A stretch of 64,000 nucleotides of DNA from Bacteroidota bacterium (GTDB lineage: Bacteria > Bacteroidota > Bacteroidia > AKYH767-A > OLB10), in contig JADJPB010000009.1 of NCBI GenBank assembly GCA_016713445.1, positions 124,001 to 188,000 on the forward strand, given 5' to 3'. The position numbers and the translations under genes are program-made. The notes under the pieces were generated by a model. The model had not been told where the DNA came from and ran no database searches. It saw only the letters and a program-made list of their open reading frames with translations. Positions 55,578-64,000 of the stretch are shown in pieces (the first letter of the stretch is position 1; every line of letters starts with the position of its first letter).

Positions 55578-56189
55578 ATGAAATATACCTTATTTCTAAT
55601 TCTTTTTTTCCTGATCTCGATTCAAAGCGAAGCGCAAATAAAAACACCCGATGGACGATATAAGGTGTTGGCAAACGTAGTGAATGGCGATACCATCCCG
55701 CTCATCAATTTAGCTCCTGCTGAAGTTTTTGCTAGTTTATCGCCCATGGCAGCGGCAAACATGAAAGCTTATTTAAAATTGAGACGCGATGTTTTAAGAG
55801 CTTATCCCTACGCTCGATTGGCAGCCACGCAACTTAAATTTATCAATGATAGCGTTGCACATATTTCCGGAGAAAGACAAAAGAAGAAATTCATTAAAAA
55901 GTTGGAAAAAGAGTTGAAAAACCAGTTTGAAAAAGATTTGAAAAAACTAACAGTCACACAAGGTCGGATTTTGATTAAACTCATCGACCGTGAGACCGGT
56001 TCTACCTCATATTCTTTAGTAAAAGAGCTGCGCGGTTCATTACAAGCATTTTTCTGGCAAGGACTTTCCCGACTTTTTGGATCGAATCTAAAATCAGAAT
56101 ACGATGCTCAGGGTGAAGATGCTTTGATCGAATCTATTGTTCAGCAAATTGAAAGAGGGGAGTTGCAGTTTCAGATGGTGAATCGATAG
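55578..56189 (+). CDS. Exported DUF4294 family protein
   Basis: The 203-residue protein has a signal peptide (LFLILFFLISIQSEAQ) and the DUF4294 core: NVVNGDTIPLINLAPAEV, LKLRRDVLRAYPYARLA, then a Lys-rich amphipathic helix and GRILIKLIDRETGSTSYSLVKELRGSLQAFFWQGLSRLFG. The family is nearly confined to Bacteroidota and its function is unknown. It starts 31 bases after accC and may share its transcript. Confidence 0.88.
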   Translation: MKYTLFLILFFLISIQSEAQIKTPDGRYKVLANVVNGDTIPLINLAPAEVFASLSPMAAANMKAYLKLRRDVLRAYPYARLAATQLKFINDSVAHISGERQKKKFIKKLEKELKNQFEKDLKKLTVTQGRILIKLIDRETGSTSYSLVKELRGSLQAFFWQGLSRLFGSNLKSEYDAQGEDALIESIVQQIERGELQFQMVNR

Positions 56190-56280
56190 GTTCATAGCTT
56201 TCCACAATTCATTGTTGCAAAATATTTCTAAATTTTTAATGAGTCAAGATTTAACTGAGTAAGAATGCTAATTTTGTCAT

Positions 56281-57165
56281 GTGCTAACACACTTACTACT
56301 CTTGTCGAAAGATCCAAAACATAAAGTGAAGAAGAAAGTTGAAGAGGACAAGCAAGGTGTTTCTTCTGTTTTTATCGACGATTTTTATTCGGCAGCATTA
56401 AAAAGATACATCAAAGTGGAAGTGGTTCTACCTCCATGGTACAAGGAAACACCCAATCATACTTTTCCCTTACTGTTGATGAACGATGGGCAAAGTTTAA
56501 AACAGATTAAAGTAAAAGAAGCACTCACCGATTTATATTTATCCAATTCCATTCCGCCCATCATCGTTGTTGGAATTCATGCGAAGAATAGGTTGAATGA
56601 ATACGGAGTTGCAGGTCATCCTGATTATAAAAATAGGGGTGATAAAGCGTCTAATTATTCTCGCTTTGTCATAAACGAGTTATTGCCATTGATTCGCAAA
56701 AATTTTAGAGTCCACGCCGAGCAAGAGGGAAATGTATTTGCGGGATTTTCATTAGGGGGATTATCGGCTTTCGATATTGTTTGGAATTATCCGCAGGTTT
56801 TTCGAAAAGCAGGAGTTTTCTCGGGATCTTTTTGGTGGCGAAGCAAAGATTACAAGGATGGCTACGAAGATAACACCGACCGCATCCTCCATAAATTAAT
56901 TCGCACAACAGATTCAAAAAGCAATCAGCAGTTTTGGTTTCAAACCGGAACCGATGATGAGTTGTCGGATAGAAATAATTCGGGCGTTATTGATTCCATT
57001 CACGATACATTGGATGTCATCAGCGAATTAGAATTGTTGGGTTTTGATAATGGAAAAGACATTGAACACGTTGAAGTAGCAGGAGGGCAGCACAACGAAG
57101 AAACCTGGGCTCAAGTTTTTCCTGATTTTTTAAGATGGGCGTTTGGGAAATCTTCCACCATTTAA
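56281..57165 (+). CDS. Alpha/beta-hydrolase, Fes/esterase D-like
   Basis: This 294-residue protein with a GTG start has no evident signal peptide. The fold is of the putative esterase (PF00756) type: strand FPLLLMNDGQSL, VVGIHAKNR, the nucleophile elbow AGFSLGG (Ser), a late Asp in QTGTDDELSDRN and His in GGQHNEETW. It probably hydrolyses a carboxylic ester such as a siderophore or short-chain ester; the substrate is unknown. It is the last rightward gene before a repeat-rich space. Confidence 0.82.
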   Translation: MLTHLLLLSKDPKHKVKKKVEEDKQGVSSVFIDDFYSAALKRYIKVEVVLPPWYKETPNHTFPLLLMNDGQSLKQIKVKEALTDLYLSNSIPPIIVVGIHAKNRLNEYGVAGHPDYKNRGDKASNYSRFVINELLPLIRKNFRVHAEQEGNVFAGFSLGGLSAFDIVWNYPQVFRKAGVFSGSFWWRSKDYKDGYEDNTDRILHKLIRTTDSKSNQQFWFQTGTDDELSDRNNSGVIDSIHDTLDVISELELLGFDNGKDIEHVEVAGGQHNEETWAQVFPDFLRWAFGKSSTI

Positions 57166-57428
57166 ATTTTTTAGATTTATAAAATGACGTCCTTGAATTT
57201 TCGCTTTTTTCAACCTGCCTGCAGCAGGCAGGCACTCTAGGCACTAGAGGTCACTGGAGAGCACGAAGTATATTATTTTGTTATAAATAAATCCGCGCCA
57301 ATCCGATTTATCCTTGTTATCCGTGCCTGCCTGAAGCAAGCAGGTTCAATTTTTCTGTAATCAAGTTCCTTACTTCTTGTTTGCTGCAAGTCGCGAAGCC
57401 TCGCGACTAGATTTCTAAAAATAAATTT
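57166..57428. repeat. Repeat-rich intergenic space with three palindromes
   Basis: CCTGCCTGCAGCAGGCAGG (57214-57232) and the imperfect CCTGCCTGAAGCAAGCAGG (57326-57344) belong to the CCTGCCTG family. TCGCGAAGCCTCGCGA (57391-57406) belongs to the hairpin family of the tRNA-Arg array. No gene is seen. Confidence 0.8.
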
Positions 57429-57844
57429 TTACTTTTTCTTACTCAGAAAACTTTTTATAGTTAGAATTTTTGTTTTTTTTACCTTTTTCAAAACCAGCAA
57501 ATCTGCATCACCTGTAATTAAATGTGTGGCTTTTCCGTCGATTGATAAGGACAATAAAAAATCATCCATATGATCCCTTGACAATTTAACATTGCTTTTA
57601 ACTTTTACTAATTCACCAAATTCATCAAGAAATGACATGAGCACTTCTTTATCCTTGTTGGTAATTAGTTTTTTAAATTTTGGTCTCTCAAAAACACTAA
57701 TTAGTTCTGCTATTAATTCCGCACTTAAAAGCAAGGTAGCATTCCCTTCAATGATGATTTTGTCGAGTTTAGAAAATCACTATTGATCAGAAAACTAATA
57801 AAAATATTAGTATCAATTACGATTCTTTGTTGACTTGCCGGCAT
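57429..57844 (-). CDS. PIN-domain toxin candidate (one frameshift)
   Basis: From ATG 57844 the protein begins MPASQQRIVIDTNIFISFL, with the first PIN acidic residue in IDTN. It continues after a lost A near 57772 with LLLSAELIAELISVFERPKF, MDDFLLSLSIDGKATHLITGDADLLVL, carrying the later acidic residues. About 138 residues. PIN toxins of this family (VapC-like) cut tRNA or mRNA. The start overlaps the end of the preceding small gene by 32 bases, the usual antitoxin-toxin arrangement. Confidence 0.85.
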
Positions 57845-58046
57845 ATCTTTTTTTTCTAACCATATCAACTTCTTTTGAAATATCCTCTAATGAGATTTTT
57901 CCTTTTGATTTAGTTCTTAACTTATTCAAGAACTTGTAAAAATCAGTTGACTTTTCTTTTTTAATTGAAATGAGTTTCAAGTCCGCCAAATCATTCAATA
58001 GTTGGCTGGCTTTTGGGTTGAGAATTTCTATTCTGAGCAGATCCAT
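57813..58046 (-). CDS. Antitoxin candidate of the PIN pair
   Basis: From ATG 58046 (MDLLRIEILNPKASQLL) this 77-residue protein has the pattern of small Bacteroidota antitoxins: an N-terminal strand, a helix with LNDLADLKLI and a Lys-rich C-terminus (DMVRKKRYAGK). It overlaps the toxin gene by 32 bases. No DNA-binding motif is obvious. Confidence 0.75.
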   Translation of the reverse strand: MDLLRIEILNPKASQLLNDLADLKLISIKKEKSTDFYKFLNKLRTKSKGKISLEDISKEVDMVRKKRYAGKSTKNRN

Positions 58047-58414
58047 ACTGTAAATGTACAAATTATTTTAATTGATTTCATCGCCTCCATTAACAAAAAA
58101 AATGGGTTTAAAATGAAATTTCTATGCATATAGTTTTTCGCACTTGACTTTTGTGAGCTTCTGTCTGACACTTTGTAGCTAGACTTTGTAATTTAGTATT
58201 ATAAATTTTCTTTTGTGCAATATTGTGTTCCCTTGTGCCTATAGTGCCTGCCTGCTGCATCGCTTTTGCTGTAGCTTCAGCGGAGCAAAGCAGGCAGGTT
58301 TAAAAAAAACTTTTACCAATGTTGTAATTTCTGTACCACGACATCTAGCAGCTAGAAGCCCATCACAATTACGTACTAAAAACATTGTTCACCAAAAAAA
58401 TCCTGCGAATAACA
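58047..58414. repeat. Intergenic space with a long CCTGCCTG-family palindrome
   Basis: GCCTGCCTGCTGC and the matching arm GCAAAGCAGGCAGG (58247-58299) enclose a second inner inverted repeat (TTGCTGTAGC/CTTCAGCGGAGCAA), so a larger compound hairpin. At 58346-58361 a fragment CTAGCAGCTAGAAGCC matches the repeat at 6373-6404. No gene seen. Confidence 0.65.
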
Positions 58415-59956
58415 TTACCACTTCACAAACCTCCCTACCAGTACCTCCTTCTCCGTACTTAGTCTCACAATATAAACTCCATCTGCTTGCGAAGAAAAAG
58501 AACTACTGTTCGAAAAATAACTTCCGTCCGTTTCAGATGAAATTCTATCCATTAATTGTCCATTGATATTGTAAAATTCCAAAATTGCGTTTCTTCCCTT
58601 TAGCTCTTCGGCATTCACAAAAACCGTTTGCCAGTTGTTGTCATAATAGAGTTTTAACTCTTTGTTTTTTGGAAATAAGTCATTTAATCCTACGGCCGTA
58701 AGCGTATCGCAAGGACTACCATGTAATGTATCAAGTTCGTAGTTGTGATTGTTTGGTAAACCAGTATAAGCCTTATGCCCACCCAAGTAAAAGCTGAAAG
58801 GTTGATAATCACATGCTGCTCCCGCACTGTCAGGGATAGTTTATTACTGACAAATTGGAGTTAGTTGTATTCACAGTTCCATAGCAAAACAAATAAGCAT
58901 AGCAAGTATCTGGACCCGCCCAAAAAATACTTAAATATATTTTCCATCAGGTCCCAATTCCAATAATCCAGGAGTGTCTGGTGATTGATAAGTCCCCAAT
59001 GTATCAGCACTTGCTAAAAAATTGGACGAATTCAAATCAAACTGAATAATATAACTTGTATCTCCATTAAAGGTCTGGTAAATTTGTGATGCGTACAATT
59101 TGCTCTCATCAGGAGATACTTCAAAGCCAATATAATCATCATGGGGACTATTAATTCCTGCATATATAATCGGATTTGAAAAAACACCGGTGCACCTGTC
59201 AAAATCAAAACGATTTATTAATCCATTTGCTGAAACATTGTAAATATGATTACCATCAATATTAAATTTTAATTTTTTAGCAGTATCAAAAGAAGTTAAT
59301 GTGCCAATAAATTGTGTAGTATTGACAAAAACGCCGTTTGGATTTATTAGATAAGCAGTAATATCATTTGTATGTACTGTTTTCCAACTTTGTGCAATCA
59401 CCCACCAGTCTCTTCCATTTCCATGCTTCACCGCAGTTATACCATCACAAATAGTATCGTTTCTTAATTGTACATTCTTTTGCACCACCTTGCCAAGTCC
59501 ACCATTATATGATAAGTCCAAAATAGAATAAAACAACCCATGTTTAACATTAGTTACACCAGCACAGAAAATATAAAAGCGATTTATATTACTTGGATCT
59601 GGTACAATTACCATTTCTTGATACCAAGTAGTTCCAACAATAGAATCGCCTCTTTCCATTAACTGATGAGCTTTGTTTACAATGTATCCATATGTGTAAT
59701 TAAAAGTAGGTAATCTCCATTGGTAAACATAGGGTGTTCCACAATAAAACAATAAATCTCCGCTACTATCACATATACTTGCACAAGTGCCTCTTGATTG
59801 CAAAACACTATAGGCCGGTTGTGGATTACTTGAATTCTTAAAATCAATAGCTGCACTATCACCGAATGCCCAATAACGATCTGTGAATTGGGCATTTGAT
59901 GAAAGACAATTTAGAATTGCAAACAACGATACTAGATATGCTATTCTAATTTTCAA
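58415..59956 (-). CDS. T9SS-exported protein of the beta-propeller type with C-terminal sorting domain (two frameshifts)
   Basis: A signal peptide (AYLVSLFAILNCLSSNAQ) is followed by WAFGDSAAIDF and repeated blade-like segments with D-G-I-TAVKHGNGRDWWVIAQ, KKLKFNIDGNHIY and GFEVSPDESKLYAS. After frame breaks near 58935 and 58838 the protein ends with a T9SS type A sorting domain (GRNAILEFYNINGQLMDRIS, GVYIVRLSTEKEVLVGRFVK). About 513 residues. It would be secreted by the type IX system and anchored or released. It starts two bases after the stop of its paralogue, so they form an operon. Confidence 0.85.
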
Positions 59957-59958
59957 TT

Positions 59959-61448
59959 TTATTTTATTAATACGAATTTCTTATTGGTAATAATACCAGA
60001 ACTAGTTTTCATCCTTAAATAATAAATTCCCGCCAAATGATGTGACATGTTAAAGTTAATGTATGTTGAATTTGAATTTACCATTTTCGTAGATATAATT
60101 TTCCCTAAGTTATCATAAAGTTCAATTAGAGCTTTTCTCCTTCCAGAAAAGGGTAAGTGACCATGAATTCTCCCGTAGTTGGATTAGGAAAAACAGAAAT
60201 CGAATTATGAAGAGTTGCATTTTCAATAGTAGCAGTCGGAATACAATAATTCGGATTTTCCATTTGGTTGTTTAATCCCCAGCTGGAAAGTCTTCCTTTT
60301 AAGTGAATAGCATTGTGTAAATAACCACAAGCATTTCCAAGGCTATCAGGGTATCTTATTTTCCCTAGATGTCCATCGCCTACAGGTTGTCCTGAGTTTC
60401 CGTAATGGGACACGATTATGGTTCCATTTATTGAAAGTTTCATGCTGCTAAATCCGCAATTCACTAAATTGAAAACAACGAATTTCGAACTTTGAATTAT
60501 TGTAGGATTTCCAGAGCTTAAATCAAATTGTAGAATTTTTCCATGAGCAGGAATAAAATTCGCTGCGGTATCAATAGCACCTATGTATAATTTCGTGCCG
60601 TTGGGTGAGAAGGAAACGCCATAGCCACCGTCGTTAATGTTGAGGGGAATGGGGTTGGAGATGGAACCGGTAGCATTGTCAAAATCAAAGAGCGCAGTTA
60701 TTCCATTATAATAAGTAGTAAAAGCTAATTTGCTTCCATCTGGCGATGCTTTTAGTTCTCCGACAGCATCATAATTTGCTATTCGCTGAATTCCTGGTTG
60801 TGGCGTATAAATTACAGGTCCTGTAGAGAAAATTAGTGGAGTCGTATCAATTGCGTTAGCTGTAATGCTATATACAAAGAAATTATTATATCCATATTCA
60901 TGTCCGATAAGCCAAATGTCTTGCCCGTTTGCATGTTGAACAGCAGTGAGCTTTTCGCAGTTGCTCGTATCTTTTAATGAATTGAATTTTGAAGTCACAG
61001 CGCCCAATCCTCCGGCTAAAGACATATCAATTTCTGCGTAGTTAATACCAAAAGCATTAGGATACGCCGGGTTCGATGTGATTCCACCTTGTACATCGGC
61101 CGTGAATAAATAATAAAGATGAGTACTCCCAGGCTTTTTGAGTGCGATGTTTTGGGTGATACTATTAGAAAGACCTGCTTCGTAACCATTAATCATAGTA
61201 TCATGGTTGGCATTGAAAATATGTTTCCCGTTCGAATAAAATAATAATTGTCCCGTCTGCTCATCCGACATACTTACACTCCCTTCAAAAAAATGCAATC
61301 CATTCCCATTGATGAATGCTGAATCTGAACATGAATAAAAATCTAAACCAGCTCCCGATCCTCCGAAATACCAATTCTTGCCTTCGTTTTGAGCGTAAAG
61401 CTGCAATGACAATAAAGTGAAAACAAAAAGCAGACTAAATTTTTTCAT
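59959..61448 (-). CDS. T9SS-exported beta-propeller-like protein, paralogue (one frameshift)
   Basis: A signal peptide (LLFVFTLLSLQLYAQ) is followed by NWYFGGSGAGLDF and the same blade signatures as the downstream gene (CEKLTAVQHANGQDIWLIGHE, VGELKASPDGSKLAFTTY, YGVSFSPNGTKLYIG). The sorting domain begins ISVFPNPTTGEFMV. A frame break near 60130 (run of A) hides its last part, ALIELYDNLGKIIST ... AGIYYLRMKTSSGIITNKKFVLIK. About 496 residues. It is the first gene of the two-gene operon; the pair probably arose by tandem duplication. Confidence 0.87.
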
Positions 61449-61563
61449 TCGAAAACAGCTAAGCGTTATAAATAAAATTCAACTCGTACTTTTCTATCAT
61501 GACTCTATTTTGAATTGCAGTATAAATGCTAAATTAAGTAAACTCGAGATTACATTTTTTTAT

Positions 61564-61621
61564 ACTCGCTCTCCTTTTATCCTCGCCTTTTGGAGAGGAT
61601 GGAGAGGGCAGGGGAGAGGCT
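61564..61621. repeat. Dispersed CTCTCC...GGAGAGG element, copy 1
   Basis: CTCTCCTTTTATCCTCGCC then TTTTGGAGAGGATGGAGAGG and GGGAGAGGCT. A second copy at 63291-63363 is the same except that a TCGCGAAGCCTCGCGA hairpin replaces a few bases in the middle. It is the only feature seen in 61449-61765. Confidence 0.75.
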
Positions 61622-61765
61622 CAGAATAGTATTGAAGCAATAATCTGTTTTGGTATCGAGCAATATGTATTCTTTGATTAACCTTAAATAGTATAGCGAC
61701 TAGCTTCTATATTTTTTGACATATAAATAACATCCCAAACTTGAGCATTTTTTTCTGCCTGCTGT

Positions 61766-63223
61766 AGCTACTGTTTGGACACAACTTTAAGTATAATTTG
61801 ATGCTAATTTCCATCCTTCATATATATTTTCGAATTTCTCTATGCCTTTTAGTAAAATAATTGGACCAGGTGGTCTTTGTTTTGGATTTCCTTTCCAACC
61901 ACCTAATCTTCCGATTATCCATGATGCCCACGCTAATACTTGAGGAGAATTTGGGTTTGTTGTTGCTTCGGTCTTTATTAATTTTTGTTCAATTTTCTCC
62001 AAGCATTTTATTTCTTCTTTGTCGAATACATTTGTGATGGGCTGACTTTTTCTACTCCATATGCAAGGTAGAGCTGCATTACTTTTATCGCAGCTGCTAA
62101 TACCAACAGATAAAGTTTTCTAATTGCCCAGCCATTTTCAAGTTGTGTTTGCTCTATTTTAAAACCTTGCTTCTTTGTCAAGCGAAACAATTGTTCAATA
62201 TACCATCTTTGTTTATAACGTTCAATGATTTTTTCTGCATCTTCAACTGTTAGAACTTCAATTGTAGTTAGAATGCGCCAGTGTATCGGATCCTTTATTT
62301 TTACATCACTTTTCTCTTGAACATTCACTACAAATAGTTCTTTGTGCTCAGGCAATTCCTTGTTAATATATTTTCCTTGTGGTCGCTTTAAAGACACTTT
62401 GCATGCTTTAATTTCTACCTGTGCTATTCTTGCAATTTTCTGTTTTCTTAAATCTTTTATTATCGGAATGGATGCGTTGCTCAGCAACTTTGATTCTTTT
62501 ATGGCAGCATCCATTGTACTACCATTAGCCAAATTCCTTTCGCTTCTGCTTCTTATTATTAGGTGGGTACGTTCATCTGGCACAATACAAAATTGATCGT
62601 AAATGTCTCCTTCACGATCTTCTATTATTGTAATAGATGAGGCTTCCGATAGTAGCGCTTTTGCGTTTTCACTCGCCTTTATCCATTTATAGGATTCTTT
62701 CTCTTGAATCGATTGTTGCTTATAAATTCGTGTAGCATTATTTGATTTATCTTCTTTTCGATGCCATAATTGAACATCAGAATATCCCAACATATCTTCT
62801 GTATTAGCATCTAGAACCACGCTAACATGAGATAAAAATCCCAGCCCTGTCTTGTTGCCCACTAGACCTAAGCCGCTATTTTCCTCTATGCTGCCTTTTA
62901 AATGATTTATACCATTAGAAGTAGTATCTTGTAGTATTATAACATCTCTTCCTTGTACGTTTTTTAAACATCTATTTGTCAAAGCACTTATCAACTCTTG
63001 TTCGCTGACATTTTCATTCTCTAAAAATCTGTAAAATCCTTTCTGAGTGGCTTCGGAGTTAGTGCTACCATGAACAGAACTTGTTCGAGATATAACTAAA
63101 GATGAAACTAATTTGTCCGCTCTGGTTACTAAGCGTTTATCCCGAAGTTCTCCTTCGAAATTAATGAGTTGTTTAGGGGTTTCCATGCTACTAAATTAAT
63201 GGATTTGTGTCCAAACAGTAGCT
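61766..63223 (-). mobile_element. IS4-family (IS50/Tn5-like) insertion sequence
   Basis: It is bounded by perfect 19-bp inverted repeats AGCTACTGTTTGGACACAA (61766-61784, and complement 63205-63223) around one transposase gene. It sits inside a CCTGCCTGCTGCAGG-type palindrome, whose arms flank it (CTGCCTGCTG before, GCAGCAGGCAGGC after). The 9-bp flanks CTGCTGTAG and CTGCAGCAG agree at 7 of 9 positions, as a degraded target duplication might. About 1.46 kb. Confidence 0.9.
61787..63186 (-). CDS. IS4-family transposase (one frameshift)
   Basis: This DDE transposase of about 466 residues has the Tn5-like order: N-terminal domain with KRLVTRADKLVSSL and EATQKGFYRFLENE, first Asp in VIILQDTT, second in TIIEDREGDIYD, and the YREK signature in YKQRWYIEQLFRLTKK (Y-2-R-3-E-6-K) with the catalytic Glu. 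After a lost A near 62047 (run of A on the coding strand) it continues with VFDKEEIKCLE and the C-terminal ASWIIGRLGGWKG and PPGP segments. If the frameshift is real the element is immobile; otherwise it looks intact. Confidence 0.92.
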
Positions 63224-63290
63224 GCAGCAGGCAGGCACAAGAGACACAAAAGGGCACAAGAGGTCACTTGAGACAAATTTTATTTTAAAT

Positions 63291-63363
63291 ACTCCCTCTC
63301 CTTTTTTATCCTCACCTTTTGGAGAGGATCGAGAGGTCGCGAAGCCTCGCGAGGGGAGAGGCT
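63291..63363. repeat. Dispersed CTCTCC...GGAGAGG element, copy 2, with TCGCGA hairpin inside
   Basis: This is the same element as at 61564-61621, but with TCGCGAAGCCTCGCGA (63337-63352) between GAGAGG and GGGGAGAGG. The rest of 63224-63534 shows no gene. Confidence 0.8.
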
Positions 63364-63534
63364 AGAACTATAATTGAATATTATTTCTTCTATTTTCGAA
63401 CTTTATTTGATTTACCAATTTACCTATATTATGAAGTATAGCATAATTAATAACTAAAGGTACTAAGTTTTTTGAATATGGCGTAATTATTAAAGAAAAA
63501 TTGCAAAACTCATGGATTAAATAGGATCTATCTC

Positions 63535-64000
63535 CTATGATTCCATCATCGCCTTCCGCTTAAACTCAGAGGTAAAATGGAATTGCACTTCTGGATAATT
63601 CTTGATCATCTGATCGAGCATCCATTGTGAATCGGCTAAATAAACCAGGTTATTGTCTTTGTCGGTAGCTACCTGATGTTGACGGAAACGTACGAATTCA
63701 TCCAGCTTGTTCTTATCATCAGAAGTGATCCAGCAAGCTTTATAAACATTAATCATATTGAATCTACAAGCTGATCCATATTCATGTTCTAAGCGATACT
63801 GAATAACTTCAAATTGTAATTCTCCAACGGTGCCTACAATTTTACGATTACCCCCAAACTGAATGAATAACTGTGCAACCCCTTCATCTGTCAATTGCGT
63901 AATTCCTTTTTCAAGTTGCTTGGATTTCATCGGATCGGTGTTCACCAATTCTTTGAAAATCTCAGGTGAGAAACTCGGAATTCCTTGAAAGTTTAAGTTT
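63535..64000 (-). CDS. prfC: Peptide chain release factor 3, C-terminal part (runs off the right edge)
   Basis: The frame is open to base 64000 and ends at 63535. The visible 155 residues are the RF3 C-terminal domain: SFSPEIFKELVNTDPMKSKQLEKGI, LTDEGVAQLF, VGTVGELQFEVIQYRLEHEYG, and the late DSQWMLDQMIKNYPEVQFHFTSEF. RF3 is a GTPase that recycles RF1/RF2 from the ribosome. The GTPase domain lies outside the window. No lesion in the part seen. Confidence 0.93.
   Translation of the reverse strand, partial: NLNFQGIPSFSPEIFKELVNTDPMKSKQLEKGITQLTDEGVAQLFIQFGGNRKIVGTVGELQFEVIQYRLEHEYGSACRFNMINVYKACWITSDDKNKLDEFVRFRQHQVATDKDNNLVYLADSQWMLDQMIKNYPEVQFHFTSEFKRKAMMES

Noticed and set aside
61787..63186. 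Calling the insertion sequence dead because of its frameshift
   Set aside because: The lesion is the same homopolymer type as in essential genes here, and the terminal repeats are perfect.

Overview
The window is chromosomal DNA from a member of the Bacteroidota; the genus cannot be named from sequence alone. The evidence is a short housekeeping sigma factor beginning MRQLKIT, a TonB-dependent receptor with an N-terminal CarboxypepD_reg-like domain, proteins with C-terminal type IX secretion (T9SS) sorting domains, BshA for bacillithiol, DUF4294 and GldM-C-like proteins, a 6-carboxytetrahydropterin synthase and low-GC coding DNA. About twenty otherwise normal genes, many of them universal (def, dapD, bshA, deoD), are broken by single-base frameshifts. 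Most are repaired by adding one base in a homopolymer, so I read them as probable sequencing errors. I give each such gene as one locus and state the lesion.

Layout. 1-2979: a large secreted glycosidase-like protein (cut by the left edge) whose signal-peptide region carries a 12-copy pentanucleotide repeat that puts the start out of frame. 3165-6244: a small secreted protein, aroK-def-yqgF in a tight operon, then dapD. 6539-10688: a GH3/beta-lactamase fusion followed by bshA. 10707-14232: SUI1-like factor and a TonB receptor operon, all leftward. 14646-15509: rpoD. 15630-17192: 28 tandem copies of a 50-bp unit that carries the 3' end of the neighbouring tRNA-Arg(TCT). 17423-29832: an integrative element inserted in tRNA-Pro(TGG) and bounded by 47-bp direct repeats. 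Its left part has a toxin/antitoxin/SecB-like trio and three secreted TPR proteins. Its right part, all leftward, has an integrase, an excisionase-like HTH protein, a RepA-type ATPase, a primase-like protein and a terminase-small-like HTH protein. No relaxase or conjugation gene was recognised.

30295-38428: deoD, a second tandem repeat array (120-bp period) beside tRNA-Ser(GCT), a dipeptide/oligopeptide ABC transporter, a tryptophanase-family lyase and queD. 38435-47412: GldM-C-like protein, a TPR hybrid histidine kinase, ribH, a TPR membrane protein, a low-molecular-weight phosphatase, dnaA, a 5'-nucleotidase split over two genes and a thioesterase. 47409-57165: an aminopeptidase, a YigZ protein, an EamA transporter, ribD, prmC, sucC, a fatty-acid hydroxylase family protein, accC, a DUF4294 protein and an esterase. 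57429-61448: a PIN toxin/antitoxin pair and two paralogous T9SS cargo proteins. 61766-63223: an IS4-family insertion sequence. 63535-64000: the C-terminal part of prfC.

Intergenic spaces carry several families of short palindromes found at multiple sites. One of these, the TCGCGAAGC(A/C)TCGCGA hairpin, is also the core of the tRNA-Arg array. The strongest leads are that tRNA-derived array, the 12.4-kb satellite-like element with its putative toxin-antitoxin-chaperone operon, and the possible phase-variable glycosidase.
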